64,000 nucleotides of DNA from Neckera pumila. Taxonomy: Eukaryota; Streptophyta; Bryopsida; Hypnales; Neckeraceae. Below, piece after piece: positions 1 to 11,164 of this stretch (position 1 is the stretch's first letter; every line of letters begins with the position of its first letter). Where the stretch lies: NCBI GenBank assembly GCA_963969595.1, contig OZ018409.1, positions 7,578,520-7,642,519 on the forward strand, read 5' to 3'. Below the pieces are notes generated by a model. It had not been told where the DNA came from, did no database searches, and saw nothing but the letters and a program-made list of their open reading frames with translations. The translations under genes and the position numbers were made by a program.

Positions 1-112
1 TCCAATTGATGGAGGAAATATGATCAAGTAATTCCAACCACAAAAGACTTAAATTTCTATTTAACACTACTAAGCAAATAATATCAAGTAATTCTAACCA
101 TTAAGACACGCG

Positions 113-583
113 TTATTAGTTATCCAACCGATGAGACTATTTTTTCCAAGAACTATAAAGTTGACTAGAAGACACACTTCTCCAATACCATATTATTTTG
201 AGAAGAGCTTACAATTGCATTGAGTGGCCAATTTATGCATTTCAAGGTTAGGAGAGTGTGTAGGTTGGTGTAGGTTGGTGCAAGTTGATAGTGGTGTATA
301 AAAAGACTTAGATTGTGCTAGAAGTCCAACCATCGAGACATGCATGATTAGTTATCCAACCAACAAGACACTCATTATTAGTTATCCAACCAACGAGACC
401 ATTTTTTCCAAGGCCTATAAAGCTACCTAGAAACTCCACTTTATTCATAACCATATTGTTCTGGGAAGAGCTTAGAGTTGCATTGAAGGGCCAATTTATG
501 CATTTCAAGAAAGAATAGTGTAGAGGTTGGTGTAGGTTGGTGAAACTAGTAAGTTGATAGTTGAGTAAATAAAAAGGCTTAGT
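113..583. repeat. Tandem duplication upstream of the Dof-like gene (period about 262 bp)
   Basis: The segment 113-321 is repeated at 375-583. Both copies start with TTATTAGTTATCCAACC, share the blocks TTTTTTCCAAG and CCAATTTATGCATTTCAAG, carry GTAGGTTGGTG repeats, and end with CTTAG(A/T)TTGTGCTAG. Each copy has an A/T-rich TATA-like stretch just before that end (TATAAAAAG near 297 in the first). It lies 0.6-1.1 kb upstream of the zinc-finger frame and could be a duplicated promoter or leader, but no transcript evidence is available here. Confidence 0.7.
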
Positions 584-1188
584 TTGTGCTAGTATTCATG
601 TTTTGTGATTGTTTTTTCTAGTAGGCATACTACTAAATTAAATAATCTATTGTTGTTAGTAAACTCAATTTCTTACAAAGTATATAGTGCATATGTGTTA
701 TTATGAGCAAGTATATTATTTTTGGCTAGATTTCATACATTTGTTTAAAAGCACTTGAATTTTCATCTTATTTCTTCATATTGTCATTGACTAATTTGGT
801 GATTGATCATCATAATTGGTCTTGACTTTTTGTGTCATATTGATTTTGGAATGTTTATTCATTTTGCCAGGTATTTACTTTGTCTTTTTTGACAAGCAAA
901 CTACTTCAACTTTGTGGCATTTCTTGAGACATCGGCCCATTAAAAGCCGGTAAGTAAATTTGCAAGTTCAACTTTTATTTTCAATTATTTGATAGTATAT
1001 TTCCTAAAATATCAACATCATAATTGAATAATCCATATTCTTCAATTCTTAGATATTAGATTGATTATTTGTAAGCTTTACATGGTTTCTTCTTGAGTTG
1101 ATGTAGGTGCCAATAATTTCATTTTATTGTTATGTAGTGGTTGTACATTTTATCAACAAATGTTAGCTAACTTAATGCTTTTTAATAA

Positions 1189-2460
1189 ATGCTTTTCAAT
1201 GATTCTCTACTTGAAGTAGGAAAAGTATACACCATGGCACCTACTTGCCGACCTCAACTTGATTTAGAGAAGCTTATTCCAAAAAGCATCTTGGAGAACG
1301 TAGAAAGAGAATGTCCTCGCTTGGAGTGTCAATCAAAGGACGTAGTGATGCGGTATTTCAACAACAACAAGTATGACCAACCTCGCTTTCTTTGTAACGG
1401 TTGCAAGCGTTTATTCACCCTTGGAGGAAAGTTGAGAAAATCTTATAGAAAGTCCAGGAACAAAACCAAGAAGGCTACGTTAGGAACCAAGAGTGACAAT
1501 CTTAAAGGTGAAGGTGCGGAGACTGGGGAGAGTAGTGGATTGGCAAGGGTAGTACAGAGGGAGACACGCTCAAGTAGGCAGGGCTTGGCTCAAGCGACAA
1601 ATCGTGCGATGAATGGAATTGAAACCAAAGGCAAATCAATAGAAGAGATTGAGGATGAGGAGGAAACGGATGACTTCGAAGAGGACGACTCCGAAGAGGA
1701 AACTCACGACTCTGAAGAAGAAACTGATGAGAAAATTGAGAGTGAAACGGAGGATGAGGATATGGATGAAGATGAAAATGAGGATGAGGATGGAGAATCA
1801 TGTCCATTGGATTTAAACAAGTCGCCTCATGAAGAGAGAAATGTAGCAAGAGAGGATGAAGAGATGTATCAAGTAGAAGAGAGTGAACAGGTTGCCGAAG
1901 AGACTGAAGAGCTTGATGATTCAAGCCTTCCAAGAGAAGGGGATGTGGATGGCACTCCAAGAGATGAGGTTCTAGAGGCCATGGAAGAGACTCCAATGGC
2001 ACTTGGCACCACTTTACGTGAAGAACTTCATCCAAGTGTGCTCTTAAAAACCGAACTACTCAAGCTGAAAGCTTGGATTTACTTATTTGCTGCTCAAATC
2101 ACCCTTGAGGAAGTATTCATTGAAAAAGCATACATGCAGATGGAACTTGAATGGAACGAGATTAAACAACGTCGAGAGCAAGAAAGGAGAGGCTTGTATC
2201 CGCATGAAGAGATGCTTTACGCTTTGAAACAAGGAGTTGCAAAAATCATGAGTTCGTGGGTAGTAGGTCCCTTGAATATTGCAAGATGGAAAATACTAGA
2301 TGCACGGGAAGGTAGTTTGAATAAGGTGGGTCAAGATGTTGAGAGCTTGGCCCGTGAAGTTGATCAAATGGAGAACACACTTGTTCCTCATGCGATGATG
2401 GTGGAGATCGAGAAGAAAGCAAAACGGTTGTGGGATTGTGTGGTAGCATTGACTGAATAA
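1189..2460 (+). CDS. Dof-type zinc-finger protein with acidic region and EAR-like motif
   Basis: Single open frame of 423 codons, probably a nuclear DNA-binding regulator. Residues 42-83 resemble the plant Dof domain: FNNNKY (canonical YNNY), QPRFLC, then CNGCK and GGKLR. The cysteines are C42, C47, C69 and C72, giving CX4C-X21-CX2C; canonical Dof has CX2C in the first pair, so two residues are inserted, and the usual YWT tryptophan is Phe (F76). A basic tail (84-97) follows. Residues about 150-205 are almost purely acidic, then LDLNKSP (207-213) fits the DLNxxP EAR repression motif. The C-terminal 130 residues look helical and I do not recognise them. The first ATG (1189) has a weak context; ATG 1234 (ACCATGG, giving MAPTC) is a better initiator and would give 408 residues. 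A GTAAGT at 950 suggests a 5'UTR intron. It could be a divergent Dof or a Dof finger captured in another protein. Confidence 0.72.
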   Translation: MLFNDSLLEVGKVYTMAPTCRPQLDLEKLIPKSILENVERECPRLECQSKDVVMRYFNNNKYDQPRFLCNGCKRLFTLGGKLRKSYRKSRNKTKKATLGTKSDNLKGEGAETGESSGLARVVQRETRSSRQGLAQATNRAMNGIETKGKSIEEIEDEEETDDFEEDDSEEETHDSEEETDEKIESETEDEDMDEDENEDEDGESCPLDLNKSPHEERNVAREDEEMYQVEESEQVAEETEELDDSSLPREGDVDGTPRDEVLEAMEETPMALGTTLREELHPSVLLKTELLKLKAWIYLFAAQITLEEVFIEKAYMQMELEWNEIKQRREQERRGLYPHEEMLYALKQGVAKIMSSWVVGPLNIARWKILDAREGSLNKVGQDVESLAREVDQMENTLVPHAMMVEIEKKAKRLWDCVVALTE

Positions 2461-4229
2461 CTTTTGGGGGTGGTAATTTTTTATTACACTAGATGATTGG
2501 AATGAAGCTACCTTTTGAAGCCAGGGAAAGGATTGTGAAGTAATGGATCTCGGCATTAATAGTAAGACAAGCTTGATGATTTGTTTATGGAAATAAAGCA
2601 TTATACATGGATGTTGTAGTACGTTGTTGTAGTTGGTTGGTGAGCTAGGATTGAACTTAGCAAGAAAATTACTTATTGTAGCTGCGTCCGCACTCAATGT
2701 CAACACAATAGTTGTGGTCAAATGAATTCACAATGTTTTGTTTATAGGACCTGGCAACCATGTTACAAACATGCTATTGTTCCATTTAAGGAGGTTTGTA
2801 GTATACATAATGCAGGAGGCATTTTTTTGCTTGCTTATTGCATGATATATAATGCAAACTAACATGTTAGCAAGCAATTATATATAATGCTATAGGCATT
2901 TTTTAATTGCTTGCTAACTACTTAAGTAGTTCTAATTAAGTACACCAAATTTTAGTTTAAAAAAAAATAAGAGTCCATTTTTAGTGGATTGTTTTATTTA
3001 ATAATTGTTTAAAAAATGTTGGTGATGAATTTTAAAATTTGACAACATAGGTATGTGGAAAAAATCCATATGTGCATCTTTTATGATAAAATTCCCCCAT
3101 TAAGTAACAAAATATGATCTATAAAGAACTCAACGCGAGGTGTCATATGGTCAAACTTTGTATAATAGATATTTCTATATTCTAATTTGATTTTGGCAAA
3201 GTAATTGTACCACTATACTCAAAGGTACAATGGATGTCTATGACAATCAAATCTGATTGTGTTTTCTATTACGCAAAATTCTTTGATTGATACAATAAGG
3301 AATCTATAACAAAATTATCGGTAATACAATGGTTTGGAAATTCATCGGTAATATAATGGTTTGGAAAATTCAGGTAGCAACTATTTAATGGTATGTCACA
3401 ACCAAGTAGAATCCATATTATCTATTTAACATTGTATTTGTAATTTAGTCTTAATATTGTAGTTGCACACCCAAATGTTGAAAATAGTCACAAAAAAATT
3501 TCTATCAAGAGTGTGATCACTATATGAAGTTGTAGGCGGGTTAGGACTAGAATTTATTATATTGGTACTATGTTATAGAATAATTGCAAGAATTATTTGT
3601 ACCATATTTTGTCTCCTATTGTATAATTTTTGTCCATAACTTCTTGCTTTATATCTCTAAAGGACCTCTAGTCCACACCTAAGGTACACAAAGCTACTAT
3701 ATACATTGAAGGTTTTCTTCCTTATTTTATCAAAAAATTATTATTATTTTTAAAGATTTTCCTATTAGATGACATCCTAACCATTTTGCAATTTGTTTTA
3801 TTATTTCATATCCAAAACAGAAATTTTGATGCCAAAATGGAGATCTATGGTCAAATATGAAAAGAGACGAAACTGACATTATTTTTTTCTATTAATAATA
3901 TTTCTATTTTATCGTTTTGAAAGTTTTTTTTATTTAAAAAAAATACAAATATACTCATGTGCGGACACCTGCTAATAGATGTTATAAAACTATGTGAGAA
4001 CTAATGTAGGGTGTCTCATAATCACTAGTATTAGAAAAAATTTAGGAATAATTAGCCAAGGGGGTGTAGTGTAGTATAGTAAATTTCTTGTTAGTATGAT
4101 CTTGGGATCTAATGCTAAAGACTCTTCTACAACACTTGGATTGTTGCTTTTGTTAAGAAGACCAAGTTTGCAATTTGCATCTCTCACATGTAGAAGGTTG
4201 CAGTGCCAAGTTCTAATGACTTTCTTTAA
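2461..4229. other. 3' flank of the zinc-finger gene and AT-rich intergenic DNA
   Basis: The first 250 bases probably hold the 3'UTR of the zinc-finger gene. Beyond it I see AT-rich sequence with no supportable gene; short frames here lack coding character. Confidence 0.4.
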
Positions 4230-4412
4230 AACCATAGATATCTAGCAATCTATGTGGTCAAAGTTTTTGAAAGTTCTACCACACATTTTTATACTAGTTT
4301 AGTGCAAGATCTTGTCGTTAGATGTTGAAAAAAATTTAAGTTTTGCACCTTACAATAGAAATAGCAATTTTGAGTGTTTTTCAATGAAAAAAGGGCCTTG
4401 AGACTTCAAGGG
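4230..4412 (+). mobile_element. E-family element, truncated right end
   Basis: Matches the last 180 bases of the E consensus (ATCTAGCAATCTATGTGGTC ... AAAAAAGGGCCTTG) and ends AAGGG followed by TTAA (4413-4416). The left part is missing. Confidence 0.65.
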
Positions 4413-4461
4413 TTAAGATCTTAGAAAGTATACAACTATTGAATATTAAAATAGGAATACA

Positions 4462-4920
4462 CAGTGGCCTACCCAAAAGATACGTGCTTTTGCCCTCAAT
4501 TTTGAAATAAAATATCTCTTTATTGTAATTAGTTTTTTGCAAAGGATTTGCACCATTACGCTAAAATCTTTTTAATCAATTGTAGCAAGAAAGGAAAATG
4601 CAAAAACTAATTACAATAGAGAGATATTTATTTTCAAAATTGAAGATAAAATCACGCCAACATGGTAATCTTTCTAGAGAGAATTGTGAACTTTTTTTTG
4701 GAGATGCTTATTGAAGGAAAGATGTGCGTATGGAGGTTTCCACAATCAATTTTGAAAAATTCATCATTAATGTTCTTCAATGAATTACCATGTAAAACGA
4801 TGAGAACTAAATTTAAAAATTCACCAAAAATAGAATTTTGGTTGTTTTAAACTAAAATTTGGTATGCTTAATTGGAATTGCATAAAAACTGCCATCACAT
4901 ATCTTTTTGGTAGGCCACTA
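4462..4920. mobile_element. T-family MITE, copy 1
   Basis: About 25-bp terminal inverted repeats: left CAGTGGCCTACCCAAAAGAT, right the complement of TAGTGGCCTACCAAAAAGAT. Internally about 85% like the adjoining copy 2. No coding capacity; the CAGTGG termini are hAT-like, which is only a suggestion. Confidence 0.7.
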
Positions 4921-4922
4921 TA

Positions 4923-5445
4923 CAATGGCCTACCAAAAAGATACGTGATTTTGCATTAACTTTGAAAATAAATATCTCTTTATTATAATTTGTTTTTTGC
5001 AAAGGAATTTGTACCAATTAGTTATAACAAGAAGTAAAAATGCAAAAATTTAATTATAATAAAGAGATATTTATTTTCAAACTAAGGGCAAATTCATGCC
5101 AAAATGGAAATCTCTTTAGAGGGCATTGTGAAATATTTTTGGAGATGCTTGTTGAAGGAAAGATGTACCTATAGTGGTTTTCTACATATCTCTGCAATCA
5201 AATTTTAAAAATTCATCACCAATGTTCTTCAATGAATTTTCATGTAAAATCATGAAAATTAAATAAAAAAGTTTACCAAAAATAGAATTTTGTTTTTTTG
5301 AAACTGAAATTTGGTATGCTTGATTGGAACTGCATAAAATATCAATGTTGATTGTGCAAAATAAAAAATGTCAATTTTATTTTACATTATGCAAGAAAAC
5401 AGACTAGTCCGAATGGCCATCACGTATCTTTTTGGTAAGTCACTG
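4923..5445. mobile_element. T-family MITE, copy 2
   Basis: Directly abuts copy 1 in the same orientation. Left end CAATGGCCTACCAAAAAGAT, right end ATCTTTTTGGTAAGTCACTG. It is longer than copy 1 by an extra block near the right end. Confidence 0.7.
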
Positions 5446-6204
5446 TCCAGTACACTAAAATTTTCAATATTCTGACTTCAAGTTAAGGTAGGCATCTCTG
5501 TTTTAATGAAGACCTAATTTCAATCTCAATGAAAGCACTTCATTGCGCATTTTTTCTTTAATTGTATGTTTTACAGATATTATAAATTTCTAATAAGATT
5601 ATTTCTTCTCCCTACAAATTTTTCTTAAAATGATTCCCAATAAATTTGACATTTATTTTCCACCAAACCATAACATTTAGTAGCTTGTGTTGATGTTACC
5701 TTGGTTCTATAGTGATGGTTTGCCTCTATATCCTCCACCTGTCTAATTCATCAGTAACTACTAATGAAACACTATTGGGGTGTCGAATATACCACATCAT
5801 CACTGTAGAGCTACTGAATGTTATGACTATCCAAGAACAACAGTAGTAGCTTACTTGATATGGTTGTCTACTTTTGAAACGACCATTTAAGAGCTGGTTG
5901 ACTTTTGGGGGAAGCTAAACTCCTCAAAACATTTTGAAGTAAATTTTTGTATAAAGAAAATGTAATTGGTATACATAACATTCAATATTTCATCCATATG
6001 TTATTAATGTAAGCTTCAATATCACAATAGTGGCAATACATTTGTAGTGTGCTCCATTTTTTTTGTTAATTCTAGGAAGAAACATACAAACAACAAACAA
6101 TTGTAAAGATAGATAGTTTGCCAAAAACCCAAATAATCCATTGAGTATTACATCAATGTAATCTAACAATTTGCCATCAATAACTTATTTTGAGTTTTCA
6201 ACAA
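5446..6204. other. AT-rich intergenic DNA, nothing recognised
   Basis: No coding, RNA or repeat structure that I can support. Confidence 0.4.
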
Positions 6205-6815
6205 TGAAGTGAAGCTCTTTATGTACACATGGGGTGGTAGGAGGTAGAACAACCCACGTGGGATATATTAATTAGAATTTGTAGTTTCTAAAACCGCTCA
6301 TAGTTAAGTCAAAAGTAGGAATTGTGTGTAAGGTAGAATTTGAAACCTCATTTAGGCATAGTACAATAACTTTTCTTAAAACACTTTGAACTAAAAAAAG
6401 TTGAGAAATTAAGTTAAGTTTTATCTCCAAGAATCCGTTTGACATTTCAAGCATCCACTAAAAAGTTAAGGACAAATTTTAGAGAGAATGTTTGAAAATG
6501 TTTAAAAAAATTCCCTTCCAACCCCTTTATAAAACTTGTCTATAACTTTTGATTGAAGACTTGAAATCTCAAACGGATTTTTGAAGATGAAACAAAACTT
6601 AATTTACCAAATTTTTCAGTTTGAAGTTTTTGAGAAAAGTTATTCTACTATGCCTAAATGAGGTTTCAAATTCTACTTTAAAGATAATTCCCACTTTTGA
6701 TTTAACTATGAGCGGTTGAGAAACTACAAATTCTAACTTACATATTTCCACATGGGTTGTTCTACCTCCTACCATCCCATATGTATACAAAGAGCTTTTC
6801 TTCTCCATACTAATC
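6205..6815. repeat. Long inverted repeat (arms about 260 bp, about 90-bp loop)
   Basis: The left arm (about 6205-6462) and right arm (about 6550-6812) are reverse complements at roughly 85%. Shared blocks include GTAGGAGGTAGAACAACCCA, GAATTTGTAGTTTCT, CCGCTCATAGTTAA and TTTGAAACCTCATTTAGGCA. A transcript would fold into a long hairpin. It may be a foldback transposon or a proto-hairpin small-RNA locus. Confidence 0.8.
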
Positions 6816-8097
6816 ACAAAAAAATAAATGGCTACAAAAACAAAGCATAGTAGTGGTTGAAGTTCATGTTCTCCATGAATTTTACGTTTGATACTTCAAT
6901 ATTAAAATTTAAGCTTCAATGCTTATTTTTATATTCTAATTAATTATTAAGCTCCATTGTGTTGAGCGTTGCTCTTTGTATATAGTTCTAATAAGTTTTA
7001 CGCAAAACGACACTTCTCCTTGTAGTTACTAATGGATGTGGTGTATTCCACATTATTCCATTTGGGAAAGCAGTAGCAATCTAAATGTTATAAGAATCCA
7101 AGTCAATTCATATTTTTTAGACCTCTGTGGAATTAGTTTCAAATTTCGTAGTTAAAACGCAATAGTCACTAAAAGCAACCACCTCTTGAAATGTACATTG
7201 TTGGTACATTAAAGAGAAAAGAAATGTACCTTTGTGTCTTGACCACTTTTAGAGCACAATTGCTTTTTAAATAGACTACTTTATGGATTTATTGGATATG
7301 CTCGATACTCCCATGCAAGAAAGGTTTTATGTTTCCAAAGAAAACACACCCATAACAATTACAAACTGTATAAAATAATTCACTTATGCATTTTTACATT
7401 TAAATTAATTTTTTTATGAATATTGTGTATAGCACTTATAGGAACTTCCATTAGAGGAGTTTCGGGCCTTCTAAGAGACTATGAGTTTCTGGACTGTGGA
7501 AACTCTACAAGAATGTTGAAACGTTGCCAAATGGCCATACTAACGTTGTCGTGTTGCAAATGCAGACATTATGTAGATTATGTATATATATATGATTTAG
7601 ATAGATTTTAATGTTTGTTGCATCATAAAGAAGTTGAAGTCATTTGAGGTAGCTTCATCTCATTTGATATTCTTTTTCTTTGTGTTTTATTTAGATTATA
7701 CTATGTCAAACTAGAGGGTTTTTTTTTCTGAGTCTCAAGAAATTAGAGCTCTAGTTTTTTTTACTTATACTAGATATATGTGGATTTTAGTTCTTTATTT
7801 CGTAGATAGAGTGGATAGAGTGAAGTTAGAGATAAGATAAGGTGAAGATAGAATGGAAAAGTAAAAGGTAAAGAGATAGAGTGAAGTTAGAGTGGAGATA
7901 GGTGATGAAAAAAAGAGGACTTTTCATCTTCTCTCCTGTTGGGAGTTAAGAGGAAAAACCAATTGTTTTAGGAGGGAGTTTTTTTTTGTGTTGTTGTGTT
8001 ATGTTTTGGAGAGGAGGGTTTTTCAATGAAAATTGGAGGAGTTGTGTATTATGATGTGGTGATTGGAAGAGGTCTTTTCTTACTTGAATTGAAGTTG
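6816..8097. other. AT-rich intergenic DNA with a purine-rich tract
   Basis: Mostly featureless. At 7805-7915 the + strand is purine-rich with repeated GATAGAGTG(A/G)AGTTAGAG motifs. No gene is supported. Confidence 0.4.
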
Positions 8098-8450
8098 TGA
8101 GTGGAGATTTGTGCTAGTTTGAGTGGAGGAAGGTCTGCTGCCTCCCAATTGAAGGGGCTGAGACTTTGACCAACCATAGAAGACGGACAGATTTTTATTT
8201 TGCAATGAACTTTTGAGAAGTTGTAGAGAATTTTGTTAGCTTTTCAAATAGCTATCATTTGTTGTATTTGGAGCATTTATGAGTGAGTTGTGAGTGTTGA
8301 AGTGAAGGAGGGTCTGCTGCCCTCACTTTTAGAGGCCGAAACTTTGGGCAATCATAGATATTGGAGAGAGTATTTGAATGAGTTGAAATTTGGTGAAAGT
8401 ATAGGAAACTGTATTAGCTTTACAAAGAGCCATCATTCATTATATTTGGA
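8098..8450. repeat. Degenerate tandem duplication (period about 180 bp)
   Basis: Two blocks share GAGTGGAGGAAGGTCTGCTGCC or GTGAAGGAGGGTCTGCTGCC, then GAGGCCGAAACTTTG-like sequence, an AACCATAGA or ATCATAGA core, and TTAGCTTT.CAAA.AGC.ATCATT. An open frame at 8290-8517 spans copy 2 but matches no family I know. Confidence 0.5.
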
Positions 8451-8899
8451 GTTGTGGAGCATTGGTGGCATTCATTCAAAGTTTAGCTTTGAAATTGAAG
8501 TTGAAGTGAAGATTTGAAGTTGGAGTTGGAGGAGAATTTGTGTGTTGTGGCTTGTGGCTTGTCTTTTATTGTAAACTTTTGTTGTTGCGGGCGGCTTGGG
8601 TTAAACCAATGCTTAGCCTCGTTTTGTGTTTGTGGAGACGATGGGATTTAATCACCCACATGGTCGAATCTGTTTGTTCTCACGGTGAAAGCTAAAAGCC
8701 TAGTTAGAGCTGGTCATCGGGAGTTTGAATTTTAGGAGCCCATCATCCGGACGACATCTCGTGTTATGCTGTCTTGTTTTACCCGTCCAAGGCCCGTGGT
8801 TCTTATTACCTACCTGACCGAATCCTGACCCGTTTAAAGCCAATACATGATAGGCCAACAAGGAGGAGTTTGAAGGCTGAAGAGCAAAGAGAAGATTGA

Positions 8900-9172
8900 A
8901 GACTAGAAGACTTAAAGATTATTTGAAGTCAATGACTAACTAGTGCCAGTTGCAGCCAGATACTTTGCGTATTCCCAAAGCGCGCTCCTCTCAACACGAC
9001 AACGTGGTCAAGCGACTACCACGTCATTTTTGTAAAAAAAAATTAAAAAAAAATGGTTAAAATGATATTTTGATTATTTTATTATTTATTATTTATTATT
9101 TTAATCTGACACGCCCGTACTGTTGTTCCCTGAAACAATCTTCCAAGGCCCCCAAAACCCCTCTACTATTGA
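8900..9172 (-). mobile_element. H-family MITE, divergent copy
   Basis: Shares the H core (CAACGTGGTCAAGCGACTACC, ACGTCATTTTTG, poly-A, AATGATATTTTG, CTGACACGCCCGTAC) and a degenerate right terminus. Boundaries are approximate. Confidence 0.5.
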
Positions 9173-9603
9173 AGGTTGCCAGATTGTGTAAATCAATGGT
9201 AATAATTACTTCTACCTTAACCTTGTATAGACATATAGAAGACAAAAGTTATTCAATGAATGAGATTATGATAGAAATAAGAAGTGGAAATATTCATTCA
9301 ATCAATTAATAATTGTATGGTTGATGATCCCAAATTATCATTTTTGTATAAAATAAGAAGCCTACTATGAACCATTGGCCTTTGTAATTAGTTCCACTTA
9401 CTAAATTTGCAATGGAACAAAAAATCAAGGAATACTTCACACGTGTTTCAATTGATTCATTTTTGAAAAGAAAAAGACACATTACAAGTGGTCATAGCAA
9501 AATCAATTTCATTGGCAATTCCAAAGTGTCCCTTGAGATTGTAGAATAATCCTTTTTAGAATAAACTCTGGGTTTCAAAAATGAAAAAGATTGTAGAATA
9601 ATG

Positions 9604-9836
9604 CATTAGATTACATTCCGGGGCATTAGGAGACCTTGAGTTCCCGGAGAGTTCCCCAGACTACAAAAATGAAGCTGCAGCAGCTGGCTGATATGGCACA
9701 GTTATGGCCATGTCATTTTTGAAAATAAAATAAAGAATGCTTAAAATGATATTAGAATAAATAAATAAATAAATATTTTTTGACTCACAGAAGCAAGCAT
9801 GAAACGGCCCTCCAGTGCCCTTGAATGTCATGTAAT
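9604..9836 (-). mobile_element. H-family MITE
   Basis: Terminal inverted repeats about 28 bp long: left CATTAGATTACATTC, right complement CATTACATGACATTC. The core GCAGCAGCTGGCTGATATGG and CATGTCATTTTTGAAAA is shared with the copies at 20684, 30858 and 55553. It contains an (AATA)n tract near 9755. Confidence 0.7.
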
Positions 9837-10236
9837 GATTGAACTTTCTAACATGTGTAGAAACCACATGATGATGTCCATTGAATTCATGAAATGTTGA
9901 ATTTTTTTGACACGTACAATATTTTGACTACAACAAGGAATGACAAATGCACCAAGCTTTGGCATTTATGCCAAACACAACAAGGTTTTTGGTTTCCCCC
10001 ATCAAATCGGATAATTATACGTAGGCTATGGATACCGATAGAAATCAAACCGTAGACCTTGTGGGCCCAACAAGTCCATGCAATAAGCACAACCACTTCG
10101 AGCAATCCCTTGGGGGGTAGTTTATAAAATATCAAGAACATGGTCTAATTATGGGTGCAATTTCTTATTATGGTGTTGGATTTGCTCTTGAATTGTTTTA
10201 AAACAAGTGTGTCCCATTACAACAGTACATAGTTAA

Positions 10237-11160
10237 CCCCTAAAGGACCATTGTCCGTTCGGGGGACAAATGGGATTTTGGGCAGGTATCTACGGGCTGA
10301 ATTTTTGTCGTGATTTTCTAAAACTTCTTTTGGAGATAGAAACACTGCTAAGCTTTGTGGAAATATAAATTTTTTTTCAATCGATGCCTGGGAACAAAAG
10401 TTATATCCAAATAAGCCCAAAACAGGGGAGAGGGGGCAACAAAAAAATTTTGCAAAAAATTTAACTTTATTTTTTTTATTTTTCTTCCTTATAGATTATC
10501 TTTTTGCCTATTTGGGAAGCTTTGATTCATTTCATTTGGATTTTCTATTTTCATATGGACAATCTTGTTTTTCGGGCAATTAGAGCATCTTCTTGAAAAA
10601 AATAACTTGTAGGATTTATTTTGGAATGCAATTTTTGCAATTTTTCTCAGAAGAAAAATATTCAAGTGGTTTAGCTTTCTTGCTAGAACGATCTTACTAT
10701 TGGGATTAGTGCGTTTCAATTCCATTTAAAAGATATTCATATTTTCGATTTTCCTTCTATCTTGTACTATCTTCTACTTAACAATTTTTTTAAGAATGAA
10801 AATTAAGTTTTTTTGAATTTCTTTTTTTTTCCTAGACCCTCAACTCAATTCTACACTATAAAGATTTAAAGCTCAAAACTTTGTAGTGCAAAAAATTTAA
10901 GTTAAAAATGTTCAAAGTCAAAAAATCTAGCCCCGCAATGTGCTGAAAATCTTGTTTTTTTCACTTTGAACGCAAATATCTTGCAATCTGTGCGGTCAAA
11001 AATTCTAAAAAATTTTCCACACATTCTCATACTAGTTAGGTATAAGATCTTACAGTTGGATGTGAAAAAAAAACAATTTTCAGATTTTTTTTACTCTTTG
11101 CTCTAGAAATGGCAGTTTTGAGAGTTCTTTGGTAGAAAAAAGGCCTTGGTCCTCTAGGGG
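10237..11160 (+). mobile_element. E-family element (reference copy, 924 bp)
   Basis: Termini CCCCTAAAGGACC and GGTCCTCTAGGGG with TTAA directly outside both ends (10233-10236 and 11161-11164). Next to the left end lies a conserved near-palindrome, CCATTGTCC...GGGGGACAAATGG. The interior is AT-rich with no transposase, so it is non-autonomous. Confidence 0.85.
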
Positions 11161-11164
11161 TTAA

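Noticed and set aside
1502..2035. 177-codon open frame on the minus strand of the zinc-finger gene
   Set aside because: It is the antisense of the acidic GAG/GAA/GAT-rich stretch, giving a Leu/Pro/His/Ser-rich translation; the + strand carries the recognisable Dof domain.
8530..8900. Possible LTR retrotransposon end with primer-binding site
   Set aside because: The GC-richer stretch has no paired repeat in the window, no recognisable PBS, and no gag or pol coding sequence.
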